DNA of 64,000 nucleotides. It comes from Natrarchaeobaculum sulfurireducens. Its GTDB lineage: Archaea; Halobacteriota; Halobacteria; Halobacteriales; Natrialbaceae. The stretch spans positions 37,048 through 101,047 of the forward strand of contig NZ_CP024045.1 of assembly GCF_003430825.1 (NCBI RefSeq), read 5' to 3'. Position numbers and translations under genes: made by a program. Every line of letters starts with the position of its first letter. Within the stretch, counting starts at the first letter, position 1. The notes beneath the pieces were generated by a model. It made no database searches. It was given only the letters and a program-made list of their open reading frames with translations, and had not been told where the DNA came from. Of the stretch, positions 46,219 through 55,715 are shown piece after piece.

Positions 46219-46592
46219 TTCTCGAGGTCCAACAGACTCGAGGACACCACGTTGTACTCGGTGCCGACGAAGAGTTCTGCGAGACAGTCGTCTCGGCCTG
46301 TGAGCTTCGAGGAGAGTGGTTCGAGACACACGGTGACAAGGAGATCGGAAATCGGCTGGACGCGATCGCGACGATCTGGATGGTTGGACGTCGACATAGG
46401 CGTGTCCACACTCGAGTTGCGTGGCTGGCTTTCGCTGCTGACGCCTGTGAGTGGTACGCTCAATCGCTACAAAGAACTCGAGAGTATGAACTTGGTTGGC
46501 GGGCCAAAGACGCCTGTCGACAGCTCAAGAGTTTGCTTCGAGAGCATCGACAAATTAACGCTCGCAACTACGAACTCAGAGCGAGAAGGTAG
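46215..46592 (+). CDS. Hypothetical helical protein (module copy 1, second gene)
   Basis: 125 aa from ATG 46215. The beginning (MILEVQQTRGHHVVLGADEE) is similar in layout to the protein at 60737. The rest is helical with many Trp and Arg (HTRVAWLAFAADACEWYAQS). It is coupled to the preceding zinc finger. No family is recognised. A GTTACCCCAC inverted repeat follows 65 bases after the stop. Confidence 0.6.
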   Translation: MILEVQQTRGHHVVLGADEEFCETVVSACELRGEWFETHGDKEIGNRLDAIATIWMVGRRHRRVHTRVAWLAFAADACEWYAQSLQRTREYELGWRAKDACRQLKSLLREHRQINARNYELRARR

Positions 46593-47058
46593 TGTCACTG
46601 TCTCAAAGCGCTAACAGCGGCAATACTGGAAACAATGGTGTCCTGATGAGATCCGAGTTACCCCACATGGGAATAATCATCAGATTTTGTGGGGTAACTT
46701 TAACAATCAAGTATCCGGTTTCCCAACCACGGTACGAGCAGCCAGTGATGGATGACCAAGTCTGGGAGTTGCTCCAGACAGCTGCTAACAGCAACCGAAT
46801 CATACCCTTTGTGCAAGGTTAATGGTCCGTGCGAGACTACACTACGCGAGAGGATGCAACACGAGCTCTCATCTTTGACTTCGCGTTCTATACAGATTAC
46901 CGATTTAGCCAGGTAAAGTGTCTGTTTCGTATGACTGGGATGCGGAATGTGTTCGTCAAAATGGAGATAGATGGCATCGTCGAAGAAGCATATGAAGTGC
47001 AAAATGGACGAAGCTACCCACCTTCAGATAGAACAGCACAGAGTTCGTAACAAGGGGA
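46593..47058. repeat. Gene-free gap with GTTACCCCAC inverted repeat, copy 2
   Basis: Arms GTTACCCCAC (46657-46666) and GTGGGGTAAC (46689-46698) are identical to copy 1 at 8638-8678, with a loop of 22 bases. The rest of the 466-base gap holds only short frames without signals or recognisable composition. Confidence 0.55.
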
Positions 47059-48360
47059 TTAGCGTCTGTGCTCGAATAAAATTTCGCTGGCAGTTTCGAT
47101 AAGTCGATCACGGTATCCGTAGTATGACTTGGCGTCAGTAGCAGTTGGAAGTTCAACGGACTGAAGCGACCAATCATTCATCCCATCGTGAACTCGTGAC
47201 GGCTCCTTGCGGCCACCTTGCTGAGGGTATACGAGAATGCCTGGCGCTTTCTCTGATAAAATATAGGATGTGATTTGATATACATCCCCAGACTGTAAGC
47301 TTCCAGTTTTCCATTTCGCGTCTCCGACAAGGAAAACGGAACCCGAGGAATCACTTACCACGAAATCCGGTTTCATAGTGACCGCATGCGGCCCACTAAT
47401 GATGTTTCGAATATTGGCTTGACCTTCGACCGTCCATTCGCTGGAAATATCCCTCGCAGCCTCGCGGAACGCGCGTTCAGCTGCTTTCTCGAAGATACTG
47501 TTCATATTGATAAAGAGCCCAAACGATTGTCGGTCACCAAATGAGAGATCCTCGAAAAACCGCCGTGAAAGGACGAGTCGAGTAAGCTCTAGGAGATCCT
47601 CGTAATATGCGTTGAGTCGCGTAATTTCAATTGTGTTCATCTCCTCAAGAGAAACGTGAGCTGGCGAGACGAACTGTCGAAGTTTCTTTTCTTGGTAAGA
47701 CAGCTTCGAGGAAAGATGTTCGTCTTCAACCAGAGAGGTAACAATCTGTGTCGCCCGGTGGATTGCGCGGTTGAGTACCGTATCTGACGAGAATGCGTCA
47801 TACTCGACAGCAAAATCCGTCGGAACCGTGGTTGGTCGCTGGATTTGCCGCTGGACATCGAGTCGGCCTCGAACTTCCTGTTCAAGTGTTTGCACTCGTT
47901 TGTAATCGCGCCGAATGCCCTGCCTCAGCACCTCATTGAGTTCAGCATGGAATAGTGCCCCAAACGCGTCGATAAACGTCTCAGAAGGTTTGAGTCCAGT
48001 CGTCTGTTCGATTGTACTGGCAGGAACCTCAAACGCGTACTGCAGCAAGTACAGCAAATTGCTGACGGTCTCTTTGGGCGTTACCTCAACCGTGGTACCA
48101 CTGGGGAGCGTCATTACTCCAACGTAGCTGGAGGAACGGATTGAGGCAGTGCCATCCGCAGTGTAGGTCACCGACAGTGGCCGTGATTTCTCACTGAGTG
48201 ATTCGAGAAAATCTCGGTCTGGTTCAGAGAGCAGGAACGGCTCCGTTTCGTCGTGCTCTGCGAGTGTGATGGGGTCTTCTGGTGGCACCGTTTTACCTGA
48301 TGATGACTCTGAGACGGCCGCTCCTGAGACTGTTACAACTGCATTGTCGTCAATCATCAA
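47059..48360 (-). CDS. mcrC: McrC-family restriction nuclease subunit
   Basis: 433 aa. The middle (LLYLLQYAFEVPAS, LEQEVRGRLDVQRQIQRPTT, INMNSIFEKAAERAF) is typical of McrC. The nuclease core is MKPDFVVSDSSG near residue 330 and LVGDAKWKTG near 345, giving the PD...DxK site. McrC cuts DNA when driven by McrB hexamers bound at modified bases. It starts 3 bases after the McrB stop, so the two form an operon. Start could be ATG 48360 or 48357. Confidence 0.9.
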   Translation of the reverse strand: MMIDDNAVVTVSGAAVSESSSGKTVPPEDPITLAEHDETEPFLLSEPDRDFLESLSEKSRPLSVTYTADGTASIRSSSYVGVMTLPSGTTVEVTPKETVSNLLYLLQYAFEVPASTIEQTTGLKPSETFIDAFGALFHAELNEVLRQGIRRDYKRVQTLEQEVRGRLDVQRQIQRPTTVPTDFAVEYDAFSSDTVLNRAIHRATQIVTSLVEDEHLSSKLSYQEKKLRQFVSPAHVSLEEMNTIEITRLNAYYEDLLELTRLVLSRRFFEDLSFGDRQSFGLFINMNSIFEKAAERAFREAARDISSEWTVEGQANIRNIISGPHAVTMKPDFVVSDSSGSVFLVGDAKWKTGSLQSGDVYQITSYILSEKAPGILVYPQQGGRKEPSRVHDGMNDWSLQSVELPTATDAKSYYGYRDRLIETASEILFEHRR

Positions 48361-48363
48361 TAT

Positions 48364-51300
48364 TTACTCCATGCTGGTGAACTCTACTGACAGTGGTGCC
48401 CTGTCGTCAGTACTGATACCCGCAATCTCACACAGCGCACTGTACAGCGTTTCAGAGTCGAAGGCTAAGATCTGATTTGCCTCCCAGTCGATAAGCTGAT
48501 CACCACCGTTCTGGAATAGATCGCTCTGAAGCCTGTTGAATTGACCAAAGTAGTATTCTTCAAGCTGTGGCAGTATTTCGAATCGCCACATATCGACTAC
48601 GTCCTGGGATGTTTCGAGTCCCAAGAGGAAAGTATGACCAATTTGTTTCCTCTTGCCGAGATGCTGGAGTGTAATGATCCGCTCATTGAGCTCTTTGAGA
48701 GCAAGAATAGACGCTGCAACGAGTTGATCTCGTTGATTTCCACCATTTTGCAGAAGATCATCCAGCTCATCGACATTCGCCAGCGCTGGATAACTATTGG
48801 TGGCGATCTCAAGTTCTGGTGGGAACGGGAGGAAGCGAAAGCGTCGGCGTAAAGCGGTATCGACCAAGGCAATGGATTCATCAGCAGTGTTCATCGTCCC
48901 GATAATATAGAGGTTGGGCGGGATAACAAAATCCTCGCCTGAGTGGGCGAGCTTGGCCACAATCTCATTTTCTTGATTTAGTCGTTTGTCTGCTTCCAAT
49001 AGGGTGATCGACTCTCCGAAAATCTGTGCTAAATTCCCTCTGTTGATCTCATCGATAATGAGAAAAAATGGCGGTGCATCGTTGTTCTGGCCGCTATTGT
49101 TGTATGCATCCGTAGCATCTCGCACGATCTCTGCAAACGTTCCTTTCTCGTACGCGTACTCAACTTGTTGATTTTCAACTGATGCGGTAAAGCCTTCGAC
49201 GAAGTCCTCGTAGGAAAAAGACGGGTGAAACGTTACTGTTCGAATCTGGTCAACACCTAATGCGTTAGCATCCTTCTTCGCTCGAAGCCACTCCGCGAAT
49301 CGTCGAGCTGTGTAGGTCTTTCCAGTACCAGGTGGGCCATAGAAGACAACCTGCTTCTTCGATTCAAGTAGCCGTTCAATATCTTTGTTTTGATGCTGCT
49401 CTACTGGAGATGTTTCATGAAGCTCTGTGAAGCGCTGTCGAACAGTGTCATAGAGGTCTCGAGCACCTTGCTGATCGGTTGGCTTTTCAATCGTACCTAC
49501 GTGCGACATCCTTTTTCGGTTAAGAAGATCAGCAACTTTCGAGATGCTCACAGCAGACTCCTGTGGGAGAGTGTAAACCCAGTCAACTGGAAGATGGTAT
49601 TCAGGGGTCTGAAGTCCCTTAATCGGGTCAATAGAGGGATCATTCTTATCGATCGGCTCACCATCTGTTTCGTCGATCACGACACCAACCCCGACGACCC
49701 CCGTACCGGCGAGGTACGCAAAGAGGATGTCACCCTTGTTAGGACGGGTTAGATCCTTGCCCCACTCATCTCCACCATATGCTGCAGCCACTCCTCGTTG
49801 AAATGCTTGTGATCCGTCTGTGTCCTCGTTCTCGTAGTTTGTATTCCAGAGATAGTAGACTGGTTCCAAGTCGTCGTCACTTTCTCCTGGTTCTTCGCCA
49901 TTCTGGTCCACAGGATATAGCTTTGATACAGTGATTTCCTCGAGAAAAGCATCGACGCTTCCGTAATCATTGTTTGCTATTAGATTCTCTTTTACCCGGT
50001 CTGGGTAAATCCGACTAAATCCATCATATGGGAACCCATCATATTCCATCAACTCCCAGAAATACTCGCCATCGAGTTCGATCTCATAGACCTCATCAAG
50101 ATAGATGAGATATCGGTATCGCTCAGAATAATCCCATCCAACAACATCACAAAATTCTCGTGCTCGATCTTCTGAGAGTTGTTCGGAGCCACCGACAGTA
50201 GCCCCGATGAAATACTCCTCGGTATCTCGGTCTCCAAAGAGTAGAAGATCACCAGGTTCTTCCGATTCACTTTCTTCGCCAGATGCCCAGACACGGATTG
50301 TCTCTCGGTCATATTCAGTCTCTACAAGATCCTCGATATCCGTAACGGAAACATTCTGCGTAACTGTTTGCTCAAAATTATCTCGCATAGAATGCGTGTC
50401 AGAGAGCGGAATTTGGAAGATCTGTGGAGGATTATGTGGTTCAAACCCATGTGCACGGAAATACTCCGCAAGCTCAGACGAGGTATCAGCTAACACCTCA
50501 GCGAGAGGATCCGGACATGCAGTAAAGTATGTCCCTTGGACGATGTTTTGATTCTTGTCGTAAAATAAGCCAGAATGCTCGTCATAGATTCTCTGTAGCT
50601 CTTCTTCATACGACTCGTTGTCAAGGAGATCGTCGTAAACGGCTGGAGGATTGTCAAGGTCTCGAAAATTGGTTAATCGCCTGAGATACCCACCTCGTTC
50701 ACGTTGATCCTCCTCCCACCGCTGTTCAACTGCTTCTGGAAAGTCATAGTCTGTGATGAGTTCTGAATCGATAATTGAGACACCAGTAATCTCTTTTTTG
50801 TCCTTCAATAGGTGAACAACAATATCTCCGATTTCAGCGTCACGAAGGGTCGAATAGAAATCTCTTCCACCACTTGCCCGTTGCGGAGACATAATTGCCT
50901 TGCCCAGAGAAAGTTCACCTGCACCAGGCTTTTTATATTCACCATGAATCGCTGTCTTTTCGATCCACACAGCTGGCGTAGCATCAAGCTCAAGTGTATA
51001 AAAGAACCAGTCAACATCACGAAGATTTCCATCGTCACCGCCTAAATCATATTCGTCTCTAAACTCTCTGAATTTCTCGGCTTCTTTCGTATATTCGGAT
51101 AGCTGAGAGCTCACCGGGTAATCAAGGAGCGCTTCCATTCCGTTGCGAGATGCACTGTTGATAATAGGATACTTCGCTGGATGAAGAAAGAACAAAATCG
51201 GGGACAAAACACCAGCCTGTATTCCTTTGATATTCAACGCAGCAAACTCATCGATAGCAACGTCAAGTTCGTGTTGATCGTCAGAGTTGACAAGAACATC

Positions 51301-51669
51301 TAACAGCTGATACGCATCTGACTCGTATTCCGCTGGAATCGAAATTTGGGCTTGCCCTCCACCAACAATACCCACATCAGGAATTTCTGATTTGATGTCC
51401 TCTTTAACGTGTTCTGGAAGATCCAGTCCCTCAACTCTACTTCGTTTTTTAGAAAGTGTGGCTTTTGATGAGATCTGACATAACCGAAATAGAGTAGACA
51501 TCTCATCTGTTCCAACTTGGTCATCGTAGTACTCTACTATACTTTCTGCCAGTCCACGGACAGCTGCAGCAATTTCGTTTGTTGTTTCTATCTTCTCTTC
51601 CCAATCCTCATTTCGCTTATATTCATTTACCCTACTTTGAATCTGACCTTCTGTTAACTCGAGACCCAT
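48364..51669 (-). CDS. mcrB: McrB-family AAA+ ATPase with several reader-like domains
   Basis: 1101 aa, more than twice E. coli McrB. Residues 1-220 are an unassigned helical domain. Three successive segments look like EVE/PUA-type modified-base readers: about 225-330 (WFFYTLELDATPAVWIEKTA, DIVVHLLKD), about 460-570 (IRVWASGEES, YFIGATVGG) and about 615-710 (VYYLWNTNYENE, GDILFAYLAGTGVVGVGVV). The motor has Walker A GPPGTGKT near 776, Walker B FLIIDEINRGN near 868 and GTMNTADESIALVDTALRRR near 922. It would recognise modified foreign DNA and drive McrC. Base composition is more AT-rich than the plasmid backbone. Confidence 0.88.
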   Translation of the reverse strand: MGLELTEGQIQSRVNEYKRNEDWEEKIETTNEIAAAVRGLAESIVEYYDDQVGTDEMSTLFRLCQISSKATLSKKRSRVEGLDLPEHVKEDIKSEIPDVGIVGGGQAQISIPAEYESDAYQLLDVLVNSDDQHELDVAIDEFAALNIKGIQAGVLSPILFFLHPAKYPIINSASRNGMEALLDYPVSSQLSEYTKEAEKFREFRDEYDLGGDDGNLRDVDWFFYTLELDATPAVWIEKTAIHGEYKKPGAGELSLGKAIMSPQRASGGRDFYSTLRDAEIGDIVVHLLKDKKEITGVSIIDSELITDYDFPEAVEQRWEEDQRERGGYLRRLTNFRDLDNPPAVYDDLLDNESYEEELQRIYDEHSGLFYDKNQNIVQGTYFTACPDPLAEVLADTSSELAEYFRAHGFEPHNPPQIFQIPLSDTHSMRDNFEQTVTQNVSVTDIEDLVETEYDRETIRVWASGEESESEEPGDLLLFGDRDTEEYFIGATVGGSEQLSEDRAREFCDVVGWDYSERYRYLIYLDEVYEIELDGEYFWELMEYDGFPYDGFSRIYPDRVKENLIANNDYGSVDAFLEEITVSKLYPVDQNGEEPGESDDDLEPVYYLWNTNYENEDTDGSQAFQRGVAAAYGGDEWGKDLTRPNKGDILFAYLAGTGVVGVGVVIDETDGEPIDKNDPSIDPIKGLQTPEYHLPVDWVYTLPQESAVSISKVADLLNRKRMSHVGTIEKPTDQQGARDLYDTVRQRFTELHETSPVEQHQNKDIERLLESKKQVVFYGPPGTGKTYTARRFAEWLRAKKDANALGVDQIRTVTFHPSFSYEDFVEGFTASVENQQVEYAYEKGTFAEIVRDATDAYNNSGQNNDAPPFFLIIDEINRGNLAQIFGESITLLEADKRLNQENEIVAKLAHSGEDFVIPPNLYIIGTMNTADESIALVDTALRRRFRFLPFPPELEIATNSYPALANVDELDDLLQNGGNQRDQLVAASILALKELNERIITLQHLGKRKQIGHTFLLGLETSQDVVDMWRFEILPQLEEYYFGQFNRLQSDLFQNGGDQLIDWEANQILAFDSETLYSALCEIAGISTDDRAPLSVEFTSME

Positions 51670-51695
51670 CGTATAGTTGGGAATGACAAGCCAGA

Positions 51696-51706
51696 AGTAT
51701 ATACCT
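51696..51706 (-). promoter_or_regulatory. TATA-like box for the mcrBC operon
   Basis: On the minus strand GGTATATACTT lies 27-37 bases before the ATG at 51669, predicting a nearly leaderless mcrB message. No other start signal is seen. Confidence 0.5.
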
Positions 51707-51729
51707 TGATGCCAGAAGCTCTTGCTAGG

Positions 51730-52171
51730 CCAAGAAGATCGTTTGCAGCATTCAGATGAGGTTATTTTCCTAAGAGACGCCTAATTATATCTGGGTTCTG
51801 TATACCAATGTTGCCCCGTATTATCTACTAATACAAACCTCAAACCTAACTAAAACCGCATCAGACCCCCGAAATAGTAGTTCTGGGGGTTTTTGACATT
51901 GGGATGTGTCTATGCACAGGATTTATGTAGATCGCACACCAACACCTATCAACGCTGACAAAGGTCAGCCTGATTGAGGAAGACAACATCGGAGAACTCG
52001 ACCCACGATCTGGTTGATGGCCTACCGTGGGTCGAAGGTGCAGCCCCAAATCACCCCTGCGTCGACCACCCGGATTGGGGGTCTGAGAAGGGATTGAGGG
52101 GCTTGTCAAGGTCTTAGGTGTACCTAGACAAGTAATTTTCCCTTCTCTTCAGGTGGCGGCAGGCTCGACAA
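51730..52171. other. Structured intergenic region with terminator-like hairpin
   Basis: No gene is visible. A hairpin with T-run, ACCCCC (51865-51870) pairing with GGGGGT (51885-51890) then TTTT, looks like a plus-strand terminator without a visible gene before it. A 10-bp perfect stem, TCGACCCACG (51998-52007) with CGTGGGTCGA (52026-52035), and a near-perfect CCCCAAATC/GATTGGGG stem (about 52044-52081) follow. This could be a small RNA or the leader of the next gene. Confidence 0.4.
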
Positions 52172-52744
52172 ATGAGCTCTACACCAGATTCCGACGATCG
52201 CAACGTTCGGTGGGTCGAACTGACTCACCAGAGACAGCAGCTGCTGATGGCCATTGCCGCAGTTAATGGTCACAGTGACTTCGAACGCCCCGAGCTTCGA
52301 GACGAGATCAAGGCCTCTTCCCACGTCGAGGAAGTCGTTGACGACAAGGCCCGAGTGCTGAAATCGCTCAACAGCACATCCCTGCTCAATCGTCTTGTGG
52401 AAGTTGGATTCCTAAGCAAGACGTTCCAAGGCGGATCCAGCCCCATCGTGCTCTTCTTAGAGTACGATGAGAACCGAGACGACCACGAGGTCGCACCCTT
52501 CGGTGATCTGAGCAGGTTCCACGATCTTGTCTTCCAAATTCTCGACCTGTACGGGCTCTCTGAGGCCGCACTGGGCGATGTCGACATGACTGACTTCAAT
52601 GCGGTCATCAGAGCGGTGAACCAGGCGGTCGGAAAGACCGTGCTCGTCATTGTCTCCGAACCGAGTACCTATCGGTTTGCAGATGACAATGCCTACGAGA
52701 CGGTCGCAGAGAAGGTCGAAGAAGCGCGCGAAGACGAGCAATAG
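52172..52744 (+). CDS. Hypothetical regulator-like protein, 190 aa
   Basis: From ATG 52172. Residues about 15-85 resemble a winged helix (VRWVELTHQRQQLLMAIAAV, SLLNRLVEVGFLSKTF). The rest is acidic and alpha/beta (GDLSRFHDLVFQILDLYGLS). No family is recognised with certainty. It lies next to the structured leader and before a run of plasmid-type regulators on the same strand. Confidence 0.5.
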   Translation: MSSTPDSDDRNVRWVELTHQRQQLLMAIAAVNGHSDFERPELRDEIKASSHVEEVVDDKARVLKSLNSTSLLNRLVEVGFLSKTFQGGSSPIVLFLEYDENRDDHEVAPFGDLSRFHDLVFQILDLYGLSEAALGDVDMTDFNAVIRAVNQAVGKTVLVIVSEPSTYRFADDNAYETVAEKVEEAREDEQ

Positions 52745-52952
52745 AACATCACACCGGTCTACGAATTTTTTGGTGACGACCAGCCTCGTGGCGATTACTA
52801 TTCTGGATTGAAAATTTGTTCTGTCCAGGGAGTGAATGCTATTCCGTTGTCCATAGCGTGATGTGGCCAGTACGGTGTAACAGTTCAATCGTCATCTCTG
52901 CATTTCGGAAGTGGGTACCGCTATAAGAACCGTGCAGCATTTTTGCGCCTGA

Positions 52953-53552
52953 ATGGCTGAGGCGCACATCCAACAGCCTCAGTCATCAATGAGTATAGAT
53001 CACTCCACCCAGAGCGAGCCGCATCAAGAACATCAATCGAATCACCAGTCAACGAGCAACCGGGATCGAAGTTATCCAGGTGGCGTGGCTCGCCTGAACG
53101 GCCACGAACTCGTAGCAATCGACGAGTGGCTTCCCGGCACTGAGCCATCACCGTACGAGATCGACCTTACAGAGGGCTACGAATACCGTACCCGCTACTG
53201 GCGCTGCAGGAAGTGTAGGCAAGAACGTAACCGTCGAGACGAATTCACCAGTCTTTGTGATGACCCACAGCCACCGACTGCACTCGAGGCCGGCGGATAC
53301 TCGATCGACGAGCCACGGACCCGCCGCGCGCTTACCGAAAACATGGATGTCCGATTCGGCCAACAAGGACCTGTCTACGATGTTCTCAGTCAGAGTGGCA
53401 GCACCTACGTGGTCGACGTCGAGAAAGAGACGTGCGCCTGTCCTGATTTCGAACAGCGCCAACCAGATGGTGGCTGCAAGCATCTCCGACGTGTCGACCT
53501 CGAGATTCGGACTGGACTCGTCCCAGCTCCAGACGGGACTTTCATTCGATAG
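52953..53552 (+). CDS. SWIM zinc-finger protein
   Basis: 199 aa. CACPDFEQRQPDGGCKHLRR near residues 165-185 is a SWIM finger (CxC...CxH), a DNA- or protein-binding module. An extra CRKCRQ knuckle sits near 90. The first 40 residues are Gln/His/Ser-rich. A TATA-like GCTATAAGAACC (52919-52930) lies 23-34 bases before ATG 52953. Such SWIM proteins accompany TFB and zinc-ribbon genes on haloarchaeal plasmids. Confidence 0.7.
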   Translation: MAEAHIQQPQSSMSIDHSTQSEPHQEHQSNHQSTSNRDRSYPGGVARLNGHELVAIDEWLPGTEPSPYEIDLTEGYEYRTRYWRCRKCRQERNRRDEFTSLCDDPQPPTALEAGGYSIDEPRTRRALTENMDVRFGQQGPVYDVLSQSGSTYVVDVEKETCACPDFEQRQPDGGCKHLRRVDLEIRTGLVPAPDGTFIR

Positions 53553-53641
53553 CTGAAACGACTGGAATACTCGCTCGAGACGGTTTATGGCCCCGAAAAG
53601 GGTGACGGGGTGAAAAAAAACAGTTGCCTCGTCGGAGCAAG

Positions 53642-54583
53642 ATGGCTACAAACGAGATATGCAGCAGTCACTTTACTCGAGAGACAGCGCAAACAACGCG
53701 ATCGACGACGTTGTGCCCTGAGTGCAGTGGAGATGTCATCACAGCGAACCACGAAACACGCTGTCGAGAGTGTGGCTTGATCGTCGATGAAGACCACCTC
53801 GATTACGGACCCGAGTGGTTCGACTCACCTGAGAGCTCGAGCCGGCGCCGAACAGGCACTCCGCTCACAGCAGGCCGACACGACCGTGGGCTGTCGACGG
53901 AGATTGGATGGAAGAAAGATGGGCAAGGGAACGCACTCCCCGGACGAAAACGTAGTCAACTCAACCGCCTTCGGAGGGAGCATCGCCGCAGTCAGTGGCG
54001 AACAAAGCGTGAACGAAATCTTGGATACAGTCTCAGCGAAGTCCGTCGGATCGTAAGTGCCCTCGAGTTTCCAGACTCACTGTGCGAACAGGCGTGTCTG
54101 CTCTTTCGGCGTGCTCAAGGAGAGGACCTCTGTCAGGGACGGTCACTCGAGGGAGTTGCAGCAGCGAGCGTCTACGCAGTGTGTCGGTGCAACGGACTCG
54201 GACGAACCCTCGAGGAGATCAGTCAGCTGGCGACGTGCTCACGGTCAGACCTCGAGTGTGCGTACTCGGCGATGAACACCGAACTCGAACTTCCTACAAC
54301 GATTCCACGGCCGCAGAATTTCCTCCCGCAACTCGCAGCCACGCTCGAGGTTCCAGATGAGATTCGACACCGAGCACATGAGTTAGCAACGCTCGCAGAA
54401 GATGCTGGTATCACAAGTGGACGTCGTCCTCGAGGCTTCGCTGCAACCTGTCTATACCGAGCCAGCCACGAGTTCGGCTACGAGCTCTCACAACAAGAGG
54501 TTGCGGACAGTGCAAACACGTCGACGACGACGATTCGAGCACATCGTGACTGCTTGCGCGAGGTCCTCGAGGAACAGGAGTAG
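53642..54583 (+). CDS. tfb: Transcription initiation factor TFB (TFIIB homologue)
   Basis: 313 aa from ATG 53642; a TTG at 53624 would add six residues. The N-terminal zinc ribbon is CPECSGDVI...CRECGLIVDE near residues 25-50. It is followed by the B-reader region with DYGPEWF and two cyclin folds (SLCEQACLLFRRA... and HRAHELATLAEDAG...). The recognition helix near the end is STTTIRAHRDCLREVL. It recruits RNA polymerase to TATA-TBP. Haloarchaea carry many TFBs; a plasmid-borne one may redirect transcription to element genes. An inverted repeat follows directly after the stop. Confidence 0.88.
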   Translation: MATNEICSSHFTRETAQTTRSTTLCPECSGDVITANHETRCRECGLIVDEDHLDYGPEWFDSPESSSRRRTGTPLTAGRHDRGLSTEIGWKKDGQGNALPGRKRSQLNRLRREHRRSQWRTKRERNLGYSLSEVRRIVSALEFPDSLCEQACLLFRRAQGEDLCQGRSLEGVAAASVYAVCRCNGLGRTLEEISQLATCSRSDLECAYSAMNTELELPTTIPRPQNFLPQLAATLEVPDEIRHRAHELATLAEDAGITSGRRPRGFAATCLYRASHEFGYELSQQEVADSANTSTTTIRAHRDCLREVLEEQE

Positions 54584-54623
54584 TTACCCCATACAGTTCA
54601 ACTGGAAAGTGTCGTGGGGTAAC
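54583..54623. repeat. GTTACCCCA inverted repeat, copy 3
   Basis: Arms GTTACCCCA (54583-54591) and TGGGGTAAC (54615-54623) match copies 1 and 2, starting in the last base of the TFB stop codon. All three copies follow plus-strand genes directly, which fits a shared terminator or regulator site. Confidence 0.55.
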
Positions 54624-54679
54624 TCGTACTGAAAGCTGGACAATCGCCTCAGAAATCCGTTGATCGATCCCGACCTCGA

Positions 54680-54689
54680 TTTTAAATAG
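54680..54689 (+). promoter_or_regulatory. TATA-like box for the zinc-ribbon protein gene
   Basis: TTTTAAATAG lies 29-38 bases before ATG 54718, the typical archaeal distance. Confidence 0.45.
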
Positions 54690-54717
54690 GAGGACGCGGC
54701 CTACGAAGAGTACGACA

Positions 54718-55572
54718 ATGGATCAAAGAGAACATGATCGCCATGAACTTCGGCCGCTTGGAGAGGCATTTCGTGGTGTAGATCCCGTCCTTGAAGAAAA
54801 ACAAGACCGCAATCTTCGTGCCAGGCGGATGAGGTATGGAAGCAGAGAAACCGAAGAGCGCGAATCGGAGTCAGACTGTCGCTCATGTGGTGCATCAATT
54901 CCATCGGACCAGACCAAATGCCAGTTCTGTCTGAGCAAGCATATCGATCCAATCGATGAAGACGCGTCACGATCTGCTGAGACACTCTTGAGCGTGGTTT
55001 TCATCGTCACAGACGCACGGTCATACTACGAGGCTGTGGCGAAAGGAACAGCCGCCTGCCGCCAACTCGTCACTGACGAGGGGCCAATCGATGGGTATCA
55101 ACTCGTGTACGACATCAACGATCCAGCACCACAGCTCGTCGATCCCTGGTCCTCACTGCCCTCAGCGGCTACACTCGATTCCGAACCCGGACAACAGCTA
55201 CTTGAGCAACTCGCCAACGTTGGCGATGAGGAGTCCATCAGATGGTCAATGGTCCATGGCAAGCCACCACTGCTCTACGACGAGTGGGGGCAATCGATCA
55301 ACGACCTCGAGGATGTGCTTCAACTCGACGAGAAAGCCCACCGTTGGTTGGTACCGGCACTTGCACTTCACGAACAACTGCAATCGCAAGACGCTACGCA
55401 AGAAGAACCGTGTATCCCAACAAAGAAACGACTCTTCTGTCATCAGTGCGACCAAGAGACGGTTCATGGGTTCGATAGCCGCGAGTCCGTGCCTGATCCA
55501 TCTAAACCCAGGACACCGATTTGGAATTGTAGTCGGTGCGAAACACCGCAGTATGGCCCCGATCCAGAGTGA
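54718..55572 (+). CDS. Plasmid protein with two zinc ribbons, 284 aa
   Basis: N-terminal ribbon CRSCGASIPSDQTKCQFC near residues 54-71. A second pair is near the C-terminus: FCHQCDQETVHGF and WNCSRCETPQYG. The middle is an alpha/beta domain (ETLLSVVFIVTDARSYYEAV). No enzymatic motif is seen. It probably binds nucleic acid or another regulator. It stands with the SWIM and TFB genes on the same strand but has its own promoter. Confidence 0.65.
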   Translation: MDQREHDRHELRPLGEAFRGVDPVLEEKQDRNLRARRMRYGSRETEERESESDCRSCGASIPSDQTKCQFCLSKHIDPIDEDASRSAETLLSVVFIVTDARSYYEAVAKGTAACRQLVTDEGPIDGYQLVYDINDPAPQLVDPWSSLPSAATLDSEPGQQLLEQLANVGDEESIRWSMVHGKPPLLYDEWGQSINDLEDVLQLDEKAHRWLVPALALHEQLQSQDATQEEPCIPTKKRLFCHQCDQETVHGFDSRESVPDPSKPRTPIWNCSRCETPQYGPDPE

Positions 55573-55715
55573 AGTCTTTATTGAAAATATTATATTTTGA
55601 TGTTTTCCGGAGTCGTACTGAACTCATCAGATCACACTTGAATCTCAATAGAAAAAGGAGAAAATTCTATAGTTGGGAAAGTCTTTTGTGCATGTAATTG
55701 ATCTTACATCGGTAA

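Noticed and set aside
46829..47050. 73-aa plus-strand frame after the GTTACCCCAC repeat
   Set aside because: No start signal, no motif, and ambiguous composition; left as gene-free gap.
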